Shown here: piece after piece, positions 1 to 6,797 of the stretch
Layout of the letters: each line of letters starts with the position of its first letter
How positions within the stretch are numbered: position 1 is the first letter of the stretch
Source of the DNA: Chryseosolibacter sp039917935
Lineage (GTDB): Bacteria; Bacteroidota; Bacteroidia; Cytophagales; Cyclobacteriaceae
NCBI GenBank assembly: GCA_039917935.1
Contig: JBDSIM010000001.1
Location: 1-12,728 of the forward strand
Length of the DNA stretch: 12,728 bases
Direction: 5' to 3'
Notes under the pieces: generated by a model
Seen by the model: the letters and a program-made list of their open reading frames with translations, nothing else
The model's database searches: none
What the model was told of the DNA's origin: nothing
Translations under genes and position numbers: made by a program

Positions 1-2
1 TT

Positions 3-752
3 TCATTGGAGATGGCTAGTGTTCAATTGGTTAATAGGATGATTTCCGCAGAAGCAGAGCTTGAAGGAGAAAAGATCAGGAAGGGAAATCTTGCTGATCA
101 TGAATGGACGCAACTGGTTCATAAAACAAGCAGGCTCTCTTCCGCACCAATATTTATCGATGACACCCCAGCGCTTTCTATTCTTGAGTTGCGTGCCAAG
201 TGCCGGAGACTCAAGGCAGAGCACAATGTTCAATTGATCATCATCGATTATTTACAATTGATGCGGGGTGAACAGGCAGGAAACCGTGAACAGGAGATAG
301 CTTCCATTTCACGCGCATTAAAAGGAATTGCGAAAGAACTCACGGTACCTGTGGTTGCATTATCACAGTTAAGCCGTGGTGTTGAAACACGGGGAGGAGA
401 TAAACGGCCTCAATTATCTGACCTTCGCGAATCCGGATCTATTGAGCAGGACGCTGACATTGTAATGTTTTTATACCGCCCCGAATATTATAAAATTACG
501 GTGGACGAAGAAGGTATGCCCACCCAGGGTATGGGTGAAGTAATCATTGCAAAACACAGAAACGGATCTACAGGCACCGCCAAACTTAAATTCATCGGTA
601 AGTTCACAAAGTTTGCAGACTTTGACGCACCCACCTCTCATGATAATCCATTCTCCGGAATGATCACCCGTGAAAGCAGACTGAATACCTTTAACAAGCT
701 GGACGAACCACCCTTGCCGCCCTTGAGGAATGATGATGAAACTCCCTTTTAA
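3..752 (+). CDS. dnaB: Replicative DNA helicase DnaB, C-terminal part (5' end outside window)
   Basis: This is the C-terminal half of the hexameric RecA-fold helicase that unwinds DNA at the replication fork and interacts with primase. The window opens inside the gene, in the 'SLEM..QLVNRM' segment, so 249 codons remain; the N-terminal domain and Walker A are outside. Visible motifs, counted from the first complete codon, are Walker B LIIIDYLQLM (78-87, Asp82), the SQLSR segment (121-125), the RESGSIEQDAD segment (142-152) and the KHRNGSTG arginine-finger motif (184-191, Arg186). These are diagnostic of the DnaB ATPase core. About 50 hydrophilic residues follow the core and end in an acidic tail; such tails vary in the family. 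No intein is seen in the visible part. The first complete codon is at base 3, and the TTG at base 6 is an internal Leu, not a start. Confidence 0.97.
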   Translation, partial: SLEMASVQLVNRMISAEAELEGEKIRKGNLADHEWTQLVHKTSRLSSAPIFIDDTPALSILELRAKCRRLKAEHNVQLIIIDYLQLMRGEQAGNREQEIASISRALKGIAKELTVPVVALSQLSRGVETRGGDKRPQLSDLRESGSIEQDADIVMFLYRPEYYKITVDEEGMPTQGMGEVIIAKHRNGSTGTAKLKFIGKFTKFADFDAPTSHDNPFSGMITRESRLNTFNKLDEPPLPPLRNDDETPF

Positions 753-809
753 ATAACTTGACATCCCGATAGGATCAGGAGGATATTTTCACCCCGCCCC
801 GGATGTAAG

Positions 810-839
810 AAGCCTGTAATTAAGCGGGCTTTATTTCGT
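810..839 (+). terminator. Possible weak terminator hairpin downstream of dnaB
   Basis: Bases 810-817 can pair with 824-831 (AAGCC with GGCTT, extended inward by G-C and G-U pairs) around a six-base loop. A run of only TTATTT follows. It lies about 58 bases after the dnaB stop, where a transcription end would be expected because the next clear gene is on the other strand. The poor U-tract and two wobble pairs keep confidence low. Confidence 0.35.
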
Positions 840-868
840 GGTATTATCCCACAATTTTTCGTATATTA

Positions 869-1084
869 TTAAGTACCGGGCCATTTGTTTGCGCCATGAT
901 TATTTGGCTTTTCTGATACATTTTCTTCATTAAGTTTCTTTCTGCTTCCTCTATAATTATGGACCCCCTTCATCTGGCATGATGATACCTCACCCTGTGC
1001 CGAAGTTGATAACCTGAATTTACGCAAATAGTCAATCTCAGCGTGCTTCAGATCAATTGCGTGAAGTAATAAATCCCCAATCAA
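869..1084 (-). CDS. Doubtful small ORF (71 codons) downstream of the TPR gene
   Basis: This is the only ORF worth mentioning in the 353-base stretch 753-1105; apart from it and the weak hairpin at 810-839 I see nothing there. It has a TTG start and lies in the same reading frame as the upstream TPR gene, separated from it by the TAG at 1106-1108 and eight codons. The N-terminal half (IGDLLLHAIDLKHAEIDYLRKF) looks helical and amphipathic. The second half is hydrophilic, rich in Asn, Lys and Gly, and resembles no family I know. It has no ATG start, no clear ribosome binding site and no recognised domain. It could be a small protein, a decayed gene or chance. Confidence 0.18.
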   Translation of the reverse strand: MIGDLLLHAIDLKHAEIDYLRKFRLSTSAQGEVSSCQMKGVHNYRGSRKKLNEENVSEKPNNHGANKWPGT

Positions 1085-1105
1085 ACTGATGACACAAGTT
1101 AATGT

Positions 1106-1420
1106 CTAGAACATCAATTCATCATAAGCCGACCTGAGTTCGCGTTGGGCTTTGGTATCATTAAGTTTTGCGGCCAATGAAATCCCATTTTCATAAACTG
1201 TTTTGGCATTTTCTATTTCCCCTAAATCTACATAAAGTTTAGCGGCGTGGTAGTAAGTGGGTAGATAGGCGGGATGGGTTTTAAGAAGCTTTTGAAAAAG
1301 GTCACGTGAGGTGGATGGGTCATGCTTTAGATATTCCAGGGCCAAAGCGTACAGGTTGAACGGGTCGCCCGGGTCATCATCATAGAATTCATGCAGTAGT
1401 TTGAGTCTGTCTGTTGCCAT
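1106..1420 (-). CDS. Small tetratricopeptide-repeat protein
   Basis: A 104-residue protein made almost entirely of TPR-like helices, so probably a cytoplasmic protein-protein interaction module; its partner is unknown. About two repeats can be seen: roughly residues 17-50 (DPFNLYALALEYLKHD.., with the alternating Ala/Leu/Tyr pattern, ending in HP) and 51-84 (YLPTYYHAAKLYVDLGE..NAKTVYENGI). The tail is helical and ends DELMF. The N-terminus (RLKLLHEFYDDDPGDPF) resembles the short stand-alone TPR proteins common in Bacteroidota. The start is ATG at 1418-1420; an ATG at 1438-1440 is out of frame and closes quickly. It is divergent from etfB with a 143-base gap. No clear promoter could be assigned in either direction in that gap. 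Confidence 0.85.
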   Translation of the reverse strand: MATDRLKLLHEFYDDDPGDPFNLYALALEYLKHDPSTSRDLFQKLLKTHPAYLPTYYHAAKLYVDLGEIENAKTVYENGISLAAKLNDTKAQRELRSAYDELMF

Positions 1421-1563
1421 TAAAGGAGAAGAAGATACATTTACTCAGGTAAAATGATGCCAAATGGTAAAATTTTCCGCGATTAGGCTGTGGACTTTTA
1501 GATTTTTGTATCTTGAGCCCTGTTTAAAAATACTCCCCATTGAACTCATTGAATTAGAACGAG

Positions 1564-2301
1564 ATGAAGATATTAGTTTGCATCACACACGTTCCGGATA
1601 CCACATCCAAGATTAATTTTAAAGATAACAATACCAGGTTTGAAAATTCGGGCGTACAGTTTATTATTGGTCCGTACGACGACTATGCGCTTGCCCGCGC
1701 CATAGAACTAAAGGAAACTGCGGGAGCAACGGTTACCGTTTTAAATGTAGGTCTTACGGATACCGAACCGACTATCCGCAAGGCATTGGCGATTGGGGCC
1801 GATAATGCCGTTCGGGTGAACGCTGAACCAGCTGATTCTTTTTTTGTAGCTGCACAGATTGCGGAGGAGGCGAAAACCGGTGGATATGATCTTATCCTCA
1901 TGGGTCGTGAATCCATTGACTATAACAGTGGGGTGGTGCATTCGATTGTCGGTGAGATGTTAGGTATTCCTTCTGTTTCACCAGTTATGAAACTGGATAT
2001 TGAGGGGAATAAGGCGAAGCTAACCCGCGAGATCGAAGGTGGTAAAGAGTTTGTTGAAGTAACCCTTCCCTTCGTAGCAGGCTGCCAGGAACCCATAGCG
2101 GAATGGAAGATTCCAAACATGCGCGGAATTATGTCGGCGAGAACGAAACCGTTGAAAGTAGTAGAGCCAAAAAATATTGATAGTGGAGTGAAATTACAGA
2201 AGTTTGAGTTGCCCCCTCCAAAAGGTGCAGTAAAGATGATTGCAGCAGACAATGTTGCACAGCTTATTACATTGTTAAAAACCGAAGCAAAAGTATTATA
2301 G
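1564..2301 (+). CDS. etfB: Electron transfer flavoprotein, beta subunit
   Basis: EtfB pairs with EtfA to form a soluble FAD-containing electron carrier. In respiring bacteria it takes electrons from acyl-CoA and related dehydrogenases and hands them to ETF:quinone oxidoreductase. The 245-residue length is normal. The N-terminus MKILVCITHVPDT is typical of the beta subunit, as are the NVG turn near residue 61, the LMGRESIDYNSGVV segment (112-125) in the nucleotide-binding region, and the segment at 153-174 (LTREIEGG..VEVTLPFVAGC), which fits the ETF-beta signature. The C-terminal arm (about 195-245) would wrap round the alpha subunit. It is the first gene of a plus-strand block, and etfA follows after 35 bases. 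Neither neighbour is a dehydrogenase, so the electron donors cannot be told from context. Confidence 0.95.
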   Translation: MKILVCITHVPDTTSKINFKDNNTRFENSGVQFIIGPYDDYALARAIELKETAGATVTVLNVGLTDTEPTIRKALAIGADNAVRVNAEPADSFFVAAQIAEEAKTGGYDLILMGRESIDYNSGVVHSIVGEMLGIPSVSPVMKLDIEGNKAKLTREIEGGKEFVEVTLPFVAGCQEPIAEWKIPNMRGIMSARTKPLKVVEPKNIDSGVKLQKFELPPPKGAVKMIAADNVAQLITLLKTEAKVL

Positions 2302-2336
2302 TATAACCTCCAAGTCAACAAAATAATCGGACAGGT

Positions 2337-3290
2337 ATGGCAATTTTAGTTTTTGTTGAAAGTGCAGAGGGAAAGATAAAAAAAACCTCGCTTGAAGCAG
2401 TGGCTTATGCACATGGCATGGGTGGAAACGTTACAGCGATAGCGCTGGGTTCGGTGGATAAGCCTGAGCTTGAAAATATTGGGAAATTTGGCGCTCAAAA
2501 AGTTTTGCACGACGCGGATGACAAATTAAATCAAGGGGCTGTTCAGGCCTATGCAAGTGTGCTTGCTCAGGCCATGGAAGACGAGCAGGCCGATATATTG
2601 GTATTGGCAAATTCGTCTCTTGGTACTCCGGTGGCGGCGCGTGTAGCCGCCAGGATAGGTGCGAGTCTGGCTACCAATGTGATCAGTTTGCCCGATACCA
2701 CGTCAGGTTTTGTCGTTAAAAAAAGTATTTATACCGGAAAAGCTTTTTCATATTTATCGCTTCATCATCAGAAGAAAGTAATTGCTATTCGGAAGAATGC
2801 AGCTGAATTGAAAGAAATGGGTGGGGCTGCAGAGATTACTCCATACAAAGGCCAATATAAGGAAGCTGATTTTTCAGTGAAAGTAACCTCGTCAGAAAAG
2901 GCAACCGGTGAGGTTTTGCTACCGGAGGCAAATATTGTAGTATCCGGCGGCAGGGGAATGAAGGGGCCGGAACACTGGCACATGCTTGAGGCCTTGGCCA
3001 AGAGTTTGCATGCTGCTACCGGTTGCAGCAAACCTGTGTCGGATATGGGTTGGAGACCCCATCATGAACACGTGGGTCAGACCGGTGTCAAAGTAGCTCC
3101 TCAATTATATATCGCTGTCGGTATTTCGGGGGCGATACAACATCTGGCTGGCGTAAATTCATCGAAGTGTATTGTTGTCATTAATAAAGACGCCGAAGCA
3201 CCATTTTTTAAGGCAGCAGACTATGGTATAGTTGGTGATGCATTTGAAATTATTCCTAAATTGACCGAAGCCATCAAAGCAGCGAAGTAA
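2337..3290 (+). CDS. etfA: Electron transfer flavoprotein, alpha subunit
   Basis: EtfA holds the redox FAD of the ETF heterodimer. It has 317 residues: an N-terminal ETF domain (about 1-185) and a C-terminal FAD-binding domain (about 195-317). Key segments are VSGGRGMKG (202-210), VGQTG (246-250), LYIAVGISGAIQH (257-269, the ETF-alpha signature) and NKDAEAPFFKAADYGIVGD (283-301). Aligned to human ETFA from memory with a constant offset of 17, Ser231, Thr249 and His269 match Ser248, Thr266 and His286. The flavin-tuning Arg249 is Lys232 here (CSKPVSDMGW), and the Lys after GQTG is Val251. I believe the Lys is common in Bacteroidota. The gene ends on the base before the next start, in the same frame, so the two are surely cotranscribed. 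Confidence 0.96.
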   Translation: MAILVFVESAEGKIKKTSLEAVAYAHGMGGNVTAIALGSVDKPELENIGKFGAQKVLHDADDKLNQGAVQAYASVLAQAMEDEQADILVLANSSLGTPVAARVAARIGASLATNVISLPDTTSGFVVKKSIYTGKAFSYLSLHHQKKVIAIRKNAAELKEMGGAAEITPYKGQYKEADFSVKVTSSEKATGEVLLPEANIVVSGGRGMKGPEHWHMLEALAKSLHAATGCSKPVSDMGWRPHHEHVGQTGVKVAPQLYIAVGISGAIQHLAGVNSSKCIVVINKDAEAPFFKAADYGIVGDAFEIIPKLTEAIKAAK

Positions 3291-3890
3291 GTGAAGAAGA
3301 TTAAGTTAGAAATATTAGGCCTCTCTTCCAGTCAATCTCAAACAGGTTCCTTTGCCCTGGTATTGGGTGAAACCGATGGAAACAGAAGACTGCCCATTAT
3401 CATCGGTATGTTTGAGGCGCAGGCGATTGCGATCGAAATAGAAAAAATTATTCCCAACAGACCGATGACGCATGATTTGTTTAAATCATTTGCGAATAAC
3501 TTTCATTTTACGGTGGAGGAAATTGTTATATCGGACCTTAAGGAGGGTGTCTTCTTTGCTAAAATAGTTTGCTCCGATGGTTTAAAGAAATCGGAGATCG
3601 ATGCCAGGCCTTCCGATGCCATCGCGATCGGCTTGCGATTCGATTCACCGATCTTTACTTATGAAACTATATTAGCGGAAGCTGGCATTGTTCTCACCGA
3701 TGAGGCAGAAGAAGAAAAGGCAGAACCAAAAGCGGAGGCCAAAGTGAAAACTAAAAAAGAAAGTGTTCGCAAGGATGATTTTAAAAATTATTCGGTCGAA
3801 AAATTAAATGACCTTTTAAAAGACGCCATCGACAAAGAAGATTATGAGCGCGCTGCCAAAATCCGGGATGAACTGGGGAAGCGGAATTAA
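3291..3890 (+). CDS. Bifunctional nuclease (BFN/DUF151) domain protein with C-terminal UVR motif
   Basis: A 199-residue protein. Residues about 1-135 form the BFN (DUF151) domain, with KIKLEILGLS, RRLPIIIGMFEAQAIAIEIE (33-52) and DARPSDAIAIGLRFDSPIF (104-122). A Lys/Glu/Ala-rich linker (138-160) follows, then a UVR-like helical hairpin (about 165-198: LNDLLKDAIDKEDYERAAKIRDEL) of the kind found in UvrB/UvrC and in McsA-type proteins. Some plant BFN proteins are reported to have DNase and RNase activity; the role of the bacterial versions is not established. The start is GTG at 3291, directly after the etfA TAA. It is chosen because the conserved N-terminus begins there and no other start precedes it. 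No signal peptide, so probably cytoplasmic. The function in an ETF operon is unknown; DNA/RNA maintenance or protein interaction through the UVR motif is only a guess. Confidence 0.9.
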   Translation: MKKIKLEILGLSSSQSQTGSFALVLGETDGNRRLPIIIGMFEAQAIAIEIEKIIPNRPMTHDLFKSFANNFHFTVEEIVISDLKEGVFFAKIVCSDGLKKSEIDARPSDAIAIGLRFDSPIFTYETILAEAGIVLTDEAEEEKAEPKAEAKVKTKKESVRKDDFKNYSVEKLNDLLKDAIDKEDYERAAKIRDELGKRN

Positions 3891-3998
3891 TTTAAAATTT
3901 GAGGGTTGAAGTTGAAAATTCAGCCGACTCTTCCTGGAGTTAAAATCGTAGGTTGAGTGTTGACTATGCTTACCGGAAAATTAAACTTTTTGCCTCCA

Positions 3999-4027
3999 GC
4001 CTGCTTTTTACTTTTTGCTTTAAGCTT
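3999..4027 (+). repeat. Pyrimidine-rich GCTTTTT-type tract upstream of nupC
   Basis: The end of the 142-base gap between the nuclease gene and nupC is a T/C-rich run built from GCTTTTTA, CTTTTTGC and TTTAAGCTT units. It contains the 10-mer TTTTTGCTTT (4012-4021), which recurs at 9368-9377 upstream of thrS. It ends about five bases before the nupC ATG. No clear promoter or terminator is seen in the rest of the gap. Confidence 0.45.
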
Positions 4028-4032
4028 GTAAT

Positions 4033-5343
4033 ATGGATTACCTGAGGGGAGTAGTTGGTATTGCCATTTTGATCGGAATCGCTTTCCTTTTATCCGGATA
4101 TAAAAAAAACATCGACTGGAAATTAGTAGTGATAGGGCTTCTTCTGCAGATCCTTATTGCAGTCTGTGTTCTCAAAATTCCGATTGTGAGAAGTGGATTT
4201 GATTATCTGGGCAGTGGTGTGGTGAGGTTTCTGGGATTTGCCTCGTATGGAGCCCAGTTTCTATTTGGAGATCTGGCCAAAAATAGTCTGGCTGTAAAGG
4301 CTAATCACAATCTTGGGTTTTTATTTGCATTTCAGGCGTTGCCAACGGTGATATTTTTTTCCGCGGTCACTTCCGGACTATACTACCTGGGGATTTTGCA
4401 AAAGATCGTTTATGGTTTTGCCTGGATCATGGCCAAAAGTATGCGCCTTTCAGGGGCCGAAAGTTTATCCGCTGCCGCAAATATTTTTCTTGGCCAAACG
4501 GAGGCGCCGCTCCTTATCAAACCATTTATTGGCAAAATGACTTCTTCAGAATTGAATTGCCTGATGACAGGAGGAATGGCAACGATTGCCGGCAGCGTGA
4601 TGGGCGCCTATATTACTTTTCTTGGTGGCACTGACCCTGAACAACTTGCCAGGTTCGCCACGTATCTTTTATGTGCCTCTATTATGAATGCGCCTGCTGC
4701 CATTGTTATGGCGAAAATTTTTCTTCCCGAAATGGAACCTGAAAAGATCGACCGGAACCTCACGGTGAATAAGGAAACCATCGGCGTTAATATTGTTGAT
4801 GCCCTGGCCACGGGCGCGGCAGACGGATTAAAACTCGCGCTGAACATCGCCGCGATGCTATTGGCTTTCATTGCCGTCATTGCTGCCCTGAATTGGATTT
4901 TAATGGAAGGTATCGGATCGTGGACTGGGCTAAATGAATGGGTAAGGATATCCACGAACAATACTTTTAACGGTTTTTCTCTGGAGTATATTTTTGGTCA
5001 GATATTCAGGATTATCGCTTTCGCAATGGGAGTCGATTGGGCTGAAACGCTTCAGGTTGGCAGTCTGCTCGGTCAGAAAATGGTGATCAATGAATTCATC
5101 GCCTATAGTAGCCTGGCGGAAATGAAATCGGCCGGAATGCTCAGTGATAAATCCATTATCATATCCACTTATGCTTTGTGCGGTTTTGCTAACTTCAGTT
5201 CTATTGCCATACAGATCGGCGGTATCGGCGGGATGGCACCAAACCGCCAGGGTGACCTATCCAGATTGGGAGTAAAGGCGTTGCTGGCTGCCTCTCTTGC
5301 TACTATGATGTCGGGAACCATCGCAGGCGCATTATTGGGGTAA
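4033..5343 (+). CDS. nupC: NupC-family concentrative nucleoside transporter (CNT)
   Basis: An inner-membrane symporter that imports nucleosides with H+ or Na+. It has 436 residues and many hydrophobic segments: two N-terminal helices (about 5-21 and 30-48), a gate-like region (about 95-225) and a C-terminal transport domain (about 228-436). The CNT substrate-site motifs are intact: GQTEAPLLIKPF (154-165), MTGGMATIAGSVMGAY (178-193), NEFIAYSSLA (353-362) and CGFANFSSIAIQIGGIGGMAPNR (383-405). By family knowledge from the Vibrio cholerae CNT structure, Gln155-Thr156-Glu157, Glu354, Asn387 and Ser390 should contact base and ribose. The ion (Na+ or H+) and nucleoside preference cannot be read reliably. 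ATG start at 4033, no Shine-Dalgarno. The etf-BFN-nupC order is, as far as I recall, seen in other Bacteroidota. Confidence 0.94.
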   Translation: MDYLRGVVGIAILIGIAFLLSGYKKNIDWKLVVIGLLLQILIAVCVLKIPIVRSGFDYLGSGVVRFLGFASYGAQFLFGDLAKNSLAVKANHNLGFLFAFQALPTVIFFSAVTSGLYYLGILQKIVYGFAWIMAKSMRLSGAESLSAAANIFLGQTEAPLLIKPFIGKMTSSELNCLMTGGMATIAGSVMGAYITFLGGTDPEQLARFATYLLCASIMNAPAAIVMAKIFLPEMEPEKIDRNLTVNKETIGVNIVDALATGAADGLKLALNIAAMLLAFIAVIAALNWILMEGIGSWTGLNEWVRISTNNTFNGFSLEYIFGQIFRIIAFAMGVDWAETLQVGSLLGQKMVINEFIAYSSLAEMKSAGMLSDKSIIISTYALCGFANFSSIAIQIGGIGGMAPNRQGDLSRLGVKALLAASLATMMSGTIAGALLG

Positions 5344-5382
5344 CCGAACCGCATCTCTACAAACTTTTTTATTTTAACTAAT

Positions 5383-6066
5383 ATGACCCGCGACGAGGAA
5401 AGGATTATTCATCATTTGTCCCAGTTTGTTTCCGACCATAAAAAGACCTTTGTGGACAAAGTTTTAAACCAACGGACACGTTATGTTACGGTGGTGCTTG
5501 AAAATATTTATCAATCGCAAAATGCCAGCGCAGCCGTCAGGACCAGTGAGTGCATGGGTTTGCAGGACGTTCATATTATTGAAAATACGGCGGATTATCA
5601 CCTGAATATCCGCGTGTTAAAAGGGTCATACAAGTGGATAAACATGGAAAGATACCGGGCAAAAAGTATCAACAACACGGAAATCTGTTTTCGTGAATTG
5701 CGAAAGAGGGGTTACAGGATCCTGGTGGCCGATCCTTCCGCGGATGGTTTGTCTATTGATGACCTGGATGTTTCCACCGGAAAGATGGCGCTGGTTTTCG
5801 GTAACGAGCTGAATGGAGCATCCCCGTATAGCCTTCAGGAGTCAGATGGAAAAATCAGAATCCCCATGTACGGTTTTACCGAAAGCCTTAACATTTCAGT
5901 GAGTGTAGCCATTTGTTTAAATACTGTTTTAGGCAAGCTCAGGAAATCAGAAACAGAGATCGGTTTATCACTGGAAGAAAAAGAAAATATTAAACTGGCA
6001 TGGTATCGAAAAATTGTAAAGCGATCGGATGTTTTGGAGCGCGAGTTTCTCCGGATAAATGAGTAA
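5383..6066 (+). CDS. trmH: TrmH-type tRNA/rRNA 2'-O-ribose methyltransferase (SPOUT)
   Basis: A SPOUT-superfamily enzyme that transfers methyl from S-adenosylmethionine to a ribose 2'-hydroxyl. The closest family is TrmH, which makes Gm18 in the tRNA D-loop. In its 227 residues the three SpoU motifs are complete: motif 1 NASAAVRTSE (47-56), motif 2 LVFGNELNGAS (137-147) and motif 3 IPMYGFTESLNISVSVA (160-176). Spacing matches Thermus TrmH as I remember it: Asn47/Arg53 for Asn35/Arg41 and Glu142/Ser168/Asn170 for Glu124/Ser150/Asn152. Arg53 would be the catalytic residue. The deep knot is formed by motifs 2 and 3, and a charged helical C-terminus (195-227) probably binds tRNA. Substrate (Gm18 rather than rRNA) is inferred from the short length and lack of an N-terminal L30e-like domain. 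It starts 39 bases after nupC and ends 30 bases before the next gene, suggesting one transcript. Confidence 0.88.
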   Translation: MTRDEERIIHHLSQFVSDHKKTFVDKVLNQRTRYVTVVLENIYQSQNASAAVRTSECMGLQDVHIIENTADYHLNIRVLKGSYKWINMERYRAKSINNTEICFRELRKRGYRILVADPSADGLSIDDLDVSTGKMALVFGNELNGASPYSLQESDGKIRIPMYGFTESLNISVSVAICLNTVLGKLRKSETEIGLSLEEKENIKLAWYRKIVKRSDVLEREFLRINE

Positions 6067-6096
6067 CTTACTGCGCTTTATGGGAGTACATTTTTT

Positions 6097-6741
6097 ATGC
6101 GTTGGGTGAAGCGATTTGTCATATCCGTAGTTTTGATGTTGTTGATCATCATCTGTGTTTGCAATGTCTGGATTGTGACAAGTACAGAAGGAAAAGTTTT
6201 TTCGGATATTAATTTACTTCCCGATCATCAAGTCGGACTTGTATTAGGGACCAGTCATCGCTCCGTAGGCGGAGGTCCGAATCCGTTCTTTCACAACCGC
6301 ATCGAAACGGCGGCCGCCTTGTATTCCCTGGGTAAAATTGATCATTTCATTCTCAGTGGTGATAACAGCACTGTTTTTTATAATGAACCGCTAGAAATGC
6401 AAAAGGCACTGATTAAAAAGGGCGTTCCGGCATCTGCCATTACCCTCGATTACGCCGGCCTGCGTACCCTGGACTCCATTGTCAGAAGTAAAAAAATATT
6501 TGGCCAAAACAAGATCACCATTATTACGCAACCTTTTCACAGTTACAGAGCACTCTTTATTAGCCGGTATTATGAAATGGATGCTGTTGCCATGGTGGCC
6601 GAAGAGCCTGAGCTTGACCGTACTTTTAAAGTACGCTTAAGAGAATACCTGGCCCGCACCAAAGCGGTACTGGATCTATACATTTTTAAAACGGATCCTC
6701 GTTTTATGGGCGATAAAGAAAAAATTAATATTACATCCTGA
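6097..6741 (+). CDS. SanA-like (ElyC/SanA/YdcF, DUF218) envelope protein
   Basis: A 214-residue membrane-anchored protein. Residues 6-28 form one hydrophobic N-terminal helix; the rest is a DUF218 domain presumably on the periplasmic side. The match to E. coli SanA is strong by memory: VGLVLGTSH (46-54), FILSGDN (84-90), YNEPLEMQKALIKKGVP (95-111), LDYAGLRTLDSIVRSKKIF (117-135), IITQPFHSYRALFI (142-155) and the C-terminal VRLREYLAR..VLDLYIFKTDPRFMG (179-205). E. coli SanA is known from vancomycin sensitivity of mutants at high temperature, that is an envelope-barrier role; its biochemical activity is unknown, so the same caution applies here. ATG at 6097; an upstream ATG at 6080 is out of frame. 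Neighbours are tRNA methylation upstream and an outer-membrane protein downstream. Confidence 0.88.
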   Translation: MRWVKRFVISVVLMLLIIICVCNVWIVTSTEGKVFSDINLLPDHQVGLVLGTSHRSVGGGPNPFFHNRIETAAALYSLGKIDHFILSGDNSTVFYNEPLEMQKALIKKGVPASAITLDYAGLRTLDSIVRSKKIFGQNKITIITQPFHSYRALFISRYYEMDAVAMVAEEPELDRTFKVRLREYLARTKAVLDLYIFKTDPRFMGDKEKINITS

Positions 6742-6797
6742 TGCAACCTGAATGGGCATTCTTTGTTTAATGAGTAATCTTCAAATAATATAATCCT

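Noticed and set aside
1499..1506. TAGATTTT as a -7 element for etfB
   Set aside because: Seven of eight positions fit, but no TTG/TTTG lies at the right distance upstream.
1920..2321. 133-codon open frame antisense to etfB
   Set aside because: It lies wholly over a clearly conserved gene, resembles no family and is explained by the codon bias of the opposite strand.
3934..3999. Inverted pair CTGGAG (3934-3939) and CTCCAG (3994-3999) upstream of nupC
   Set aside because: Six bases separated by 54, with no extension inward or outward; likely chance.
4608..4961. 117-codon open frame antisense to nupC
   Set aside because: It covers conserved transmembrane sequence of nupC; its Ala/Ile-rich translation is the mirror of hydrophobic codons.
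6747..6766. Possible terminator GAAT-GGGC-ATTC between sanA-like and DUF5686 genes
   Set aside because: Only a four-base A/T-rich stem with a broken T-run; too weak to call.
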